DNA of 12,626 nucleotides, taken from NCBI GenBank assembly GCA_023489375.1, contig JAMDCX010000052.1, forward strand, positions 1 to 12,626. The letters run 5' to 3'. Every line of letters starts with the position of its first letter. Within the stretch, counting starts at the first letter, position 1. Below, one piece after another: positions 1-6,042 of this stretch. The stretch is from Planctomycetota bacterium. Lineage in GTDB: Bacteria; Planctomycetota; Phycisphaerae; WQYP01. The notes below the pieces were generated by a model. The model saw nothing but the letters and a program-made list of their open reading frames with translations. It did not search any database and was not told the DNA's origin. Made by a program: the position numbers and the translations under genes.

Positions 1-12
1 CGTATCACGCAT

Positions 13-31
13 CCCCCGGCAAAGCCGGGGG
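13..31. repeat. GC-rich palindrome after pilT
   Basis: An uninterrupted 8-bp stem, CCCCCGGC (13-20) with GCCGGGGG (24-31), closes an AAA loop. No T-run follows on either strand, so it is a poor intrinsic terminator. It looks more like a dispersed REP-type intergenic palindrome, although such a stem 3' of pilT could still protect the mRNA end. Confidence 0.7.
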
Positions 32-47
32 CTATGTGCAATCCGCC

Positions 48-103
48 CCTCTTTTAACTTCTAACTCCTGCGTTCTACTCATTACTCATTACTCATTGAT
101 TAT
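48..103 (-). repeat. Degenerate heptamer tandem array after pilT
   Basis: Read on the minus strand, the bases directly after the pilT stop fall into 7-base units. Three are perfect copies of ATGAGTA (+ positions 90-96, 83-89, 76-82). Degenerate units follow in the same phase: GAACGCA, GGAGTTA, GAAGTTA and AAAGAGG, down to position 48. A further weak unit (97-103) touches the stop codon. The perfect triplet is certain; that the others belong to one array is inferred from phase and the shared AGTTA/GAGTA core. Confidence 0.6.
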
Positions 104-1278
104 TATCCCGCGGCACGCCGCGCGCCGCCAGTTGCGGAGCGCGAGCCGCCGGATGGTGTCGATTCATCTTTTTCGGTATCGGGCCGGTTCAGGCGTGCGC
201 CCATGCGCTCGGCGAGTTCGGCGGGATGACGGGAGCGGTCCACCGCGTCTTCCGCGGAGACTTTCCCGTCGCGGTACAGTTGCAGCAGGTGATCATCCAG
301 CAGCTGCATGCCGAATTTTTTACCAATCTGAATCGACGAGTCGATACGAAACGATTTGTTTTCACGAATTAAATTGGCGATGGCGGGGGTAATGACCAAA
401 AATTCATACGCCGCCACGACGCCGGCGGTATCGCAGCGCGGCAGGAGAGCCTGACTGAGAATGGCCAGCAGGGTGGTGGACAACTGGACCCGAATCTGCT
501 CCTGCTGACTGACGGGAAACGCGTCCACGACACGGTTGATGGTGCTGGCGGCACCGGAGGTGTGCAGCGTGGCGAAGACCAGGTGGCCGGTTTCCGCGGC
601 GGTAATGGCGGAACTGATGGTTTCCAGATCGCGCATTTCGCCGACCAGAATCACATCCGGGTCCTGACGCAAGACTCGGCGCAGAGATTCGGAAAAGGTG
701 GTGACATCATTACCGTGGCCGACTTCGCGCTGGGTGATCATGCTTTTTTTGTGCTCATGATAATATTCCAGAGGGTCTTCGACCGTCTGGATATGGCGCT
801 CAAAATTTTCATTGATGTAATTGATCATGGTGGCCAGCGAGGTGGTTTTACCGGACCCGGTGGGGCCGGTAACAAGAAATAAGCCGCGCGGGCGGCGGCA
901 AAGTTCCGCGCAAATCGGCGGCAAACCGATTTCCTCAAAGGTCAGCAATTTATAGGGAATTTTCCGCATGACAATGGAGACAAACCCTTTTTGCCGAAAC
1001 ACCGCGACACGAAAACGGGATCGGGCCGCGCCATCGGCGGAGGCAAAGGCGAAACCAAAGTCGGTGCTGCCGCACTCCTGGAGTTCCTGCTGATTGCGGT
1101 CCGGGGTAATGGACTTCATCAGGGACATGGTGTCTTCGGGTTCCAGAGTTTTCGTGGCCAAATCCCGCAGATGCCCATCCAGGCGTAACACCGGCGGACG
1201 CCCGACATGCAGGTGCAGATCTGAAGCGCCTTTTTTAATAGTGGTTTCCAGCAGACGATCAATGAGAATTTGCGACAT
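103..1278 (-). CDS. pilT: Type IV pilus retraction ATPase PilT
   Basis: PilT is a hexameric cytoplasmic AAA-type ATPase at the base of the type IV pilus. It powers pilin disassembly and twitching motility. The 391-residue product has a PAS-like N-terminal half (about 1-120). The RecA-like domain shows Walker A GPTGSGKTT (138-146, Lys144), the Asp box VEDPLEY (166-172), atypical Walker B DVILVGEMRD (208-217, Glu214) and the His box TGHLVFATLHT (230-240). AIANLIREN (299-307) matches the AIRNLIRE retraction motif that separates PilT from PilB, with one Arg to Ala change. No zinc-binding cysteine set is present, as expected for PilT. Residues from about 350 form a charged, Gly/Ser/Arg-rich tail of roughly 40 residues beyond the usual PilT end. 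AGGA lies 10 bases upstream of the ATG. The gene follows pilB by 192 bases. Confidence 0.95.
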   Translation of the reverse strand: MSQILIDRLLETTIKKGASDLHLHVGRPPVLRLDGHLRDLATKTLEPEDTMSLMKSITPDRNQQELQECGSTDFGFAFASADGAARSRFRVAVFRQKGFVSIVMRKIPYKLLTFEEIGLPPICAELCRRPRGLFLVTGPTGSGKTTSLATMINYINENFERHIQTVEDPLEYYHEHKKSMITQREVGHGNDVTTFSESLRRVLRQDPDVILVGEMRDLETISSAITAAETGHLVFATLHTSGAASTINRVVDAFPVSQQEQIRVQLSTTLLAILSQALLPRCDTAGVVAAYEFLVITPAIANLIRENKSFRIDSSIQIGKKFGMQLLDDHLLQLYRDGKVSAEDAVDRSRHPAELAERMGARLNRPDTEKDESTPSGGSRSATGGARRAAG

Positions 1279-1470
1279 TTAATTTCAATCCTGACAATTT
1301 AAAGCCACCGGCATGCCTTTACCGGCACATTTATCAACTCATTATAGCCATTGGAGGGTACTATTCCTATGCGGCGGTGGATTCTACGCGGCACTGCACA
1401 CCAGCGGGCCTGGCCATCCGCGGCCGGCCAACGACCGCATGTCGGTGCGGTGGCTTGAAGGCCACAGAGC
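1279..1470 (-). other. pilB-pilT spacer with weak -10 and hairpin
   Basis: No convincing gene is seen in these 192 bases. Shortly after the pilB stop there is a perfect 6-bp inverted repeat, ACCGCA (1434-1439) with TGCGGT (1446-1451), with no T-run after it. Nearer pilT a consensus -10 box TATAAT is read on the minus strand (+ 1341-1346), about 60 bases before the pilT start, but no good -35 sits at the expected distance. pilT may therefore be transcribed both from pilB read-through and from a weak promoter of its own. Confidence 0.35.
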
Positions 1471-3192
1471 TTACGCGGTTGATTCCTCGGTTACCAGCCC
1501 TTCCACCTGCGTAACGCGGGCAATTTCCAGGGGGGTGGTAATACCGTTGAGCACCTTAATTTTGCCGTCATCCAACAGTGTTTTCATGCCATTGGCGACG
1601 GCCACCTTGCGGATCATCGATGAACTGGCGCGCTTAAAGGCCAGTTCCCGCACTTCCGCGTTCATCATCATCATTTCAAATATACCGATGCGCCCGCGAT
1701 ACCCGGTATTGTTGCAGGCGTTGCAGCCAACGGCCTTGTATATTTTTTTATTCCCCAGATCCTTGGGCGTCATGCCCAGCAGCGCCAGGAGCTTGCGATC
1801 CGGATCGGGATCTGGTTGTTTGCACTGCTCACAAAGCGTGCGGATCAGCCGCTGCGCCATAATGGCCTGAATGGAGGACGCGACGAGAAAGGGCTTGACG
1901 CCCATATCAATGAGGCGGGTGATGGCGGAGGGGGCGTCGTTGGTGTGCAGCGTGCTGAATACGAGGTGGCCGGTGAGGGCGGCCTGCACGGCCACATCGG
2001 CGACTTCGCGGTCGCGGATTTCACCGACCAGAATAATGTTGGGGGCCTGCCGCAACATGGAACGGAGAATTTTGGCGAAGGTCAAACCGATGTTCTCGCG
2101 CACCTGACATTGATTAATGCCGGTAAAATTGTATTCCACCGGGTCTTCGGCGGTGATGATTTTGCGATCCGGCGTGTTGAGTTCCGCCAAGGCTCCATAA
2201 AGGGTGGTGGTTTTACCCGACCCGGTGGGGCCGGTGACCAGAAATATCCCGTTGGGCCGCGCAATGATGCGCTTGAAGCGGTTGTAATCATCTTCTTCAA
2301 AGCCCATGCGTTGAATGCCGATTTTCACACTGTCGGGACGCAAAATACGCAACACCATGGATTCTCCGTGGTACGCCGGCAGCGAGCTGACGCGAAAATC
2401 GATATCGGATCCTTCCACGGCCATTTTGATGCGGCCATCCTGCGGCAGCCGGCGTTCGGCGATGTCCATGCCGGCTATGATTTTAATACGCGCGATAACG
2501 GAGTTCTGCATCCGTTTGCGCAAGTTGTCGCGCTGCACGCATACGCCGTCAATCCGGTAGCGCACGCGGATGCGGTCTTTCATGGGTTCAATGTGAATAT
2601 CACTGGCCCGCCCTTTAACCGCTTCGGTGATAATCGCGGAAACCAGGCGGATAATAGGAGCCTCATCGCCATCCTTGGTTTGTTCCTTGGTGGTCATGTC
2701 AATGGACGTGCCGCGGTCCATGCTGATCTTGCGGATCATTTCATCAATGGATTTCTGTTCTTCCGAAAACAGCCGCTCAATGTGTTTTTTGATTTTACTT
2801 TTCACCGCCAGGCAGGTTTCCACGGGGCGGTTGAGCCGGAAGCGCAGTGCTTCCAGCGTTTCCAGATCATTAGGATCGCCGATGACGATCCGCAATTTTC
2901 CACCCTCTTCCCCCAGCGGCAGCACCTGATGGCGTTTGATCAGGTCGGCCGGCAGCAACCGGAAATCACTGACCGCCATGGTGTTTTTATCCAGGTCAAT
3001 GTATTCCATGTCATTCTGGATAGCCAGAGCCTTGGTGACATCTTCTTCGGTGGCGAGTTTGGCTTCCACCAGAAAATCTTCGATGGGCTTGAAAGCTTTG
3101 CGTGCATCATCCAGAGCCTTGGCGGCGGCGGGCGGCTTGAGCACGCCCATTTCCATGAGTATTTCCGTGACCTCTTTACGTTTACGCGCCAT
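1471..3192 (-). CDS. pilB: Type IV pilus extension ATPase PilB (GspE family)
   Basis: PilB is the hexameric cytoplasmic ATPase that drives pilin polymerisation; GspE is its type II secretion homologue. The 573-residue protein has the full family layout. An MshEN/T2SSE N-terminal domain covers about 1-160. The motifs RASDIHIEP (195-203) and LPQDGRI (249-255) follow. Walker A is GPTGSGKTT (321-329, Lys327), the Asp box AEDPVEY (348-354), Walker B NIILVGEIRD (385-394, Glu391) and the His box TGHLVFSTLHT (407-417). A tetracysteine zinc site is complete at Cys454, Cys457, Cys490 and Cys493. The pilT that follows points to a pilus rather than a type II secretion role. The ATG has only a weak ribosome site (GGGA about 10 bases upstream). 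Its own promoter and a possible operator lie in the 61-base gap after marR. Confidence 0.95.
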   Translation of the reverse strand: MARKRKEVTEILMEMGVLKPPAAAKALDDARKAFKPIEDFLVEAKLATEEDVTKALAIQNDMEYIDLDKNTMAVSDFRLLPADLIKRHQVLPLGEEGGKLRIVIGDPNDLETLEALRFRLNRPVETCLAVKSKIKKHIERLFSEEQKSIDEMIRKISMDRGTSIDMTTKEQTKDGDEAPIIRLVSAIITEAVKGRASDIHIEPMKDRIRVRYRIDGVCVQRDNLRKRMQNSVIARIKIIAGMDIAERRLPQDGRIKMAVEGSDIDFRVSSLPAYHGESMVLRILRPDSVKIGIQRMGFEEDDYNRFKRIIARPNGIFLVTGPTGSGKTTTLYGALAELNTPDRKIITAEDPVEYNFTGINQCQVRENIGLTFAKILRSMLRQAPNIILVGEIRDREVADVAVQAALTGHLVFSTLHTNDAPSAITRLIDMGVKPFLVASSIQAIMAQRLIRTLCEQCKQPDPDPDRKLLALLGMTPKDLGNKKIYKAVGCNACNNTGYRGRIGIFEMMMMNAEVRELAFKRASSSMIRKVAVANGMKTLLDDGKIKVLNGITTPLEIARVTQVEGLVTEESTA

Positions 3193-3212
3193 GTACTGCC
3201 CGTCCCAAAATA

Positions 3213-3227
3213 ATTACATACTGTATA
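3213..3227. promoter_or_regulatory. Operator-like inverted repeat at pilB
   Basis: TACA (3215-3218), a 3-base spacer and TGTA (3222-3225) form an inverted repeat. Its last base coincides with the last base of the pilB -10 box. The half-sites, spacer length and register are the same as in the repeat at the marR promoter. A protein bound here would cover the -10 and start region and repress. The binding protein is inferred to be the adjacent MarR product. Confidence 0.45.
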
Positions 3228-3252
3228 GTAGTTTTAATACGCGGAGAGTCAA
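3225..3252 (-). promoter_or_regulatory. Putative sigma-70 promoter of pilB
   Basis: On the minus strand a -35 TTGACT (+ 3247-3252) and a -10 TACTAT (+ 3225-3230) are separated by 16 bases. They match 5 of 6 and 4 of 6 consensus positions. The -35 begins one base past the marR stop codon, so pilB need not depend on marR transcription. Expected transcription start is about 25 bases before the pilB ATG. Confidence 0.55.
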
Positions 3253-3253
3253 G

Positions 3254-3748
3254 TTACGCCCGCTGCTCAGGCGGACCGTGGCCGGCCGATTCGTCGCGTT
3301 CATAAATGCTGCGCATCCGGCCGCACACCCGAATGAAGTCCTGGCGGTCTTCCTCCGATAAATGACGTAAAAGTTCCACGGTGCGGGCGATGCGCTCCTG
3401 AATAAACTGCGCATGGACTTTTCGCCCGGTTTCGGTCAGGCGCACATCAATTTTGCGTTTGTCGTCCGGATTAAGTTCACACCGGATTAAAGGAGCCTCA
3501 AAGTCATTTTCCAGGGATCGGATCAGACGGGACATCTGCGCCGGTACGACTTGCATGGCGCGTTGCAATTCTCCAACATTCCGGGGATCTCCGCGTGTGA
3601 GCATATCCAGGGTCAGAAATTGGGTTTCGGTAAGTTCGTTTTCCCGCTGGCGTCTGGACGCCGGCTGCCGTTGCCAGGACAGTTTGGCCAGCCGAAATAT
3701 TTCGGTGGCCATTTGCGTAAACGAGGCCCCGGTTTGCGGATCCGACAT
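3254..3748 (-). CDS. MarR-family transcriptional regulator
   Basis: This is a 164-residue winged-helix repressor of the MarR type; such proteins act as dimers on short palindromes and often release DNA on binding a ligand or on cysteine oxidation. Helices at about 8-30 and 112-150 fit the dimerisation region. The DNA-binding part runs from LTETQFLTLDML (39-50), through the likely recognition helix at 67-80 (VVPAQMSRLIRSLE), to a wing around 86-104 with the family signature NPDDKRKIDVRLTETG (93-108). Cys90 is in the wing and Cys142 in the C-terminal helix; redox sensing is possible but unproven. GGAG lies 5 bases before the ATG. The gene sits between glmS and pilB in the same direction. Palindromes at its own promoter and at pilB suggest autoregulation and control of pilus genes. 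The ligand is unknown. Confidence 0.9.
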   Translation of the reverse strand: MSDPQTGASFTQMATEIFRLAKLSWQRQPASRRQRENELTETQFLTLDMLTRGDPRNVGELQRAMQVVPAQMSRLIRSLENDFEAPLIRCELNPDDKRKIDVRLTETGRKVHAQFIQERIARTVELLRHLSEEDRQDFIRVCGRMRSIYERDESAGHGPPEQRA

Positions 3749-3802
3749 AAGTGCTCCAGGTTATGAGTGCTGATACATGTTTATTTAACAGCAGGCATAT
3801 TA

Positions 3803-3817
3803 TTTACAGGATGTAAA
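3803..3817. promoter_or_regulatory. Operator-like palindrome over the marR -10
   Basis: TTTACA (3803-3808), GGA and TGTAAA (3812-3817) form a perfect 6-bp inverted repeat that overlaps the -10 box. Size, spacing and place are typical of a MarR autorepression operator. The same core recurs at the pilB promoter. Confidence 0.6.
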
Positions 3818-3844
3818 ATAAGCGCCAGACGGATCAGATGTCAA
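3815..3844 (-). promoter_or_regulatory. Putative sigma-70 promoter of marR
   Basis: On the minus strand a perfect -35 TTGACA (+ 3839-3844) is followed after 18 bases by -10 TATTTT (+ 3815-3820). It lies 66 bases before the marR start and 29 bases after the glmS stop, so marR appears to have its own promoter. Confidence 0.65.
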
Positions 3845-3855
3845 CCGTGCATCTG
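3835..3855. promoter_or_regulatory. Second inverted repeat, over the marR -35
   Basis: CAGATG (3835-3840) and CATCTG (3850-3855) are perfect 6-bp arms with a 9-base spacer. They enclose most of the -35 hexamer. This could be a second operator for another regulator, or chance; the wide spacing differs from the -10 palindrome. Confidence 0.3.
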
Positions 3856-3873
3856 TACAGCCCCGGGCCGAGG

Positions 3874-5706
3874 CTATTCCACCGTGACGCTCTTGGCTAA
3901 ATTCCGCGGCTTATCGACATTGCAGTTCCGGGCTACCGCGGCGTGATACGCCAGTAACTGCAGCGGCAGGACGGTCAGTAACGGCTGGAGCGGCTCAATG
4001 GTATCCGGAACGGTGAAAACATGATCGGCGATTTTGGTGATGTGATCATCGCCTTCACTGGCCACAGCGATAATTTTACCACCACGGGCCTTGACTTCCT
4101 GGATATTGCCCAGCAGTTTTTCATACTGCGTGCCGCGCGTGGCGATGAACACCGCCGGCATGCCGGGGTTAATCAGGGCGATCGGGCCGTGCTTCATTTC
4201 CGCCGCGGGCAGGCCCTCCGCATGAATATAACTGATTTCCTTGAGTTTCAAGGCCCCTTCCAGCGCCACGGGATAATTAAAGCCGCGGCCGAGGAACAGC
4301 CAGTTTTCCCGTTGGACATAGTGCCCGGTAACCTGGCGGATCAAGTCGCTTTGTTCCAGGATATGCCGCATCTGTTCGGGAATACGGTCCAGGGCGGTTA
4401 AAAATTCCTGCAGCACGTTTTGCGACATATATTTACGCCGCGCAATACTCAGGGCCAGGAGGGTTTCGACGACAATTTGCCCGCAGAACGCCTTGGTGCT
4501 GGCCACGCCCACCTCCGGACCCACGTGCAGATAAACACCCGCATCGGTTTCCCGCGCAATGGTGCTGCCGACCACATTGACCACGCCGAGGCTCAAGGCG
4601 CCGCGGTCCTTGGCTTCGCGCAAAGCCGCCAGAGTATCGGCGGTTTCTCCGGATTGACTGATGGCGATGACAATCGTGCCGTCTTCAATAATAGGGTTGC
4701 GATAGCGGAATTCACTGGCGTATTCCACCTCCGTGGGGATTTTAGCCAGCTCCTCAAAGAGAAATTCCCCCACCAGGCCCGCGTGCCACGCCGTACCACA
4801 CGCCGTAATAATGAGGCGGCGCGCCCGGACAATATCGCGGCTATACTGGGCAATTCCGCCCAGCACCACGCGGCCTTCCTGTCGATCCACCCGCCCACGC
4901 AGACAATTGGCGATGGCCTCCGGCTGCTCAAAAATTTCCTTGAGCATGAAATGCTCATAGCCACCCAGTTCAATTTGCTCGAGTGAAAATTCCACCGCGG
5001 TAATATCCTTGGCCACGGGAACATCATCAATCGTGGTCGTGCGGAAGGCTTTGGGCGTGATGACCGCCATTTCATTATCATTGAGATAAATAACCTGCGT
5101 GGTGTGTTCCACCACCGCGGCGGCGTCGGAAGCGACAATATATTCATCCTTGCCCACGCCGATGATCAGCGGCGAACCGCGCCGCGCCACGACCAGCGTG
5201 TCCGGTTCTGCGGCGGCCATCACGGCCAGGCCGTAGGTGCCGCGGACTTCACGTAAGGCCAGCTGTACCGCCTTGGCTAAATGACCATCATAAAAATGGC
5301 CGATGAGCACTGCCAGCGATTCCGTATCCGTATCGCTGACAAAACTATGCCCTTTGGCCGCCAGAAACTGGCGGATGGCGGAATAATTTTCAATAATGCC
5401 ATTATGCACAATGGCAATCTTTTTTTTATCATCAAGGTGCGGGTGGGCATTGATTTCAGTGGGAGCGCCGTGGGTGGCCCAGCGGGTATGGGCCATGCCG
5501 ACGTGGCTGGCGCAAATTGCTTTTTCCTCATCCAGAATGGATTCCAGAACGCTGATCCGCCCGGCGGCTTTACGTATGAAGAAGCCCTCTTTTCCGCCGA
5601 TACAAATGCCGGAAGAGTCGTAACCCCGATATTCCAGGCGTTTAAGACCTTCAATGAGTACGGGCCGAACGTCTTTATTCCCCACATAAGCCACAATTCC
5701 ACACAT
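3874..5706 (-). CDS. glmS: Glutamine--fructose-6-phosphate aminotransferase GlmS
   Basis: GlmS makes glucosamine-6-phosphate from fructose-6-phosphate and glutamine. This is the first committed step towards UDP-GlcNAc for peptidoglycan and lipopolysaccharide. The 610-residue length is standard. The N-terminal Ntn glutaminase starts MCGIVAYVGN, with Cys2 as the nucleophile exposed after Met removal, and has TRWATHG (74-80), HNGIIEN (101-107) and SDTDTE (124-129). The two SIS isomerase domains show ACGTAWHAG (302-310), ISQSGET (349-355), ALEGALKLKE (481-490) and HGP (506-508). The C-terminal PRNLAKSVTVE carries the conserved lysine that binds the sugar (Lys605). All key residues appear intact. 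GAGG lies 9 bases before the ATG. The downstream marR starts 125 bases past the stop with its own promoter. No glmM or glmU is in the window. Confidence 0.98.
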   Translation of the reverse strand: MCGIVAYVGNKDVRPVLIEGLKRLEYRGYDSSGICIGGKEGFFIRKAAGRISVLESILDEEKAICASHVGMAHTRWATHGAPTEINAHPHLDDKKKIAIVHNGIIENYSAIRQFLAAKGHSFVSDTDTESLAVLIGHFYDGHLAKAVQLALREVRGTYGLAVMAAAEPDTLVVARRGSPLIIGVGKDEYIVASDAAAVVEHTTQVIYLNDNEMAVITPKAFRTTTIDDVPVAKDITAVEFSLEQIELGGYEHFMLKEIFEQPEAIANCLRGRVDRQEGRVVLGGIAQYSRDIVRARRLIITACGTAWHAGLVGEFLFEELAKIPTEVEYASEFRYRNPIIEDGTIVIAISQSGETADTLAALREAKDRGALSLGVVNVVGSTIARETDAGVYLHVGPEVGVASTKAFCGQIVVETLLALSIARRKYMSQNVLQEFLTALDRIPEQMRHILEQSDLIRQVTGHYVQRENWLFLGRGFNYPVALEGALKLKEISYIHAEGLPAAEMKHGPIALINPGMPAVFIATRGTQYEKLLGNIQEVKARGGKIIAVASEGDDHITKIADHVFTVPDTIEPLQPLLTVLPLQLLAYHAAVARNCNVDKPRNLAKSVTVE

Positions 5707-5840
5707 AACGCACTACCTCGGCCAAGCCACAACATTCCATATAAGGTTATCGGAGCAACCTGGTATTTTACTATAGCAGAAACCGGGTAACGATTCATGC
5801 CGCTGTACAGGGGACAAGTTGCAGGGGACGGAGATGCGAG

Positions 5841-5918
5841 CCGGTGGGTTTATCCCACCGGATATGTTATCCGGCGGGTTTAACCCGCCGTGACGTAAAG
5901 CCGCGACCGCGGGTCGCG
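5841..5918. repeat. Three GC-rich palindromes in tandem
   Basis: Stem 1 pairs CCGGTGGG (5841-5848) with CCCACCGG (5854-5861). Stem 2 pairs CGGCGGG (5872-5878) with CCCGCCG (5884-5890). Stem 3 pairs CGCGACC (5902-5908) with GGTCGCG (5912-5918). Stems 1 and 2 are copies of one element, spaced 30 bases apart, with TTTA-containing loops. Where copy 1 has T paired with A (5845/5857), copy 2 has C paired with G (5875/5887). No T-run follows, so they do not look like simple terminators. Confidence 0.75.
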
Positions 5919-5960
5919 CTAATAATTGATGGTAAAGTATAAATAACAACGAATAACAGA

Positions 5961-6009
5961 GGTTACAAGTTCAAGGTTAAAGTTTACAGGTTACAGGGAA
6001 CAGGTTACA
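5961..6009. repeat. Seven-unit heptamer tandem array
   Basis: Forty-nine bases divide exactly into seven 7-base units. GGTTACA is perfect at 5961, 5989 and 6003. The other units are AGTTCAA, GGTTAAA, GTTTACA and GGGAACA. The array ends 33 bases after the ygfZ stop. Short heptanucleotide repeats of this kind are known from intergenic regions of several bacterial phyla; their role is unclear. Unit count and phase are read directly from the bases. Confidence 0.75.
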
Positions 6010-6042
6010 TCTGGGATTGGAAATAAAGTACGGCTGTGCAGT

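Larger units (their letters stand above)
5707..6042. other. Repeat-rich ygfZ-glmS spacer (336 bases)
   Basis: No gene is seen here. Going left from the ygfZ stop on the minus strand, it holds a heptamer array, three GC-rich palindromes, and a second short heptamer-like stretch in which CAGGGGAC occurs twice, 14 bases apart (5808-5815, 5822-5829). A repeat-free stretch of about 100 bases before glmS must hold the glmS promoter. No strong -35/-10 pair was found there, only AT-rich candidates such as TATAGT. The motifs of the glmS ribozyme core were not recognised. Confidence 0.6.

Noticed and set aside
1816..3213. Long plus-strand open frame of 465 codons opposite pilB
   Set aside because: It lies wholly opposite a fully recognisable pilB, and its translation shows no family motif; it is an antisense shadow.
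3859..3875. Terminator after glmS
   Set aside because: The inverted repeat is imperfect with an unworkably small loop, and there is no T-run.
3853..5810. Palindrome CTGTACAG in both the marR (3853-3860) and glmS (5803-5810) upstream spacers
   Set aside because: An 8-base match is too short to separate from chance and its distance to the two genes differs.
5841..5918. Intrinsic terminators of ygfZ
   Set aside because: The stems are strong but no T-run follows any of them on the transcribed strand.
5961..6009. CRISPR array
   Set aside because: Units are 7 bases without spacers and no cas gene is present.
5707..6042. glmS ribozyme or riboswitch in the glmS leader
   Set aside because: The conserved ribozyme core motifs were not found, and the stems are REP-like palindromes over 130 bases from the start.
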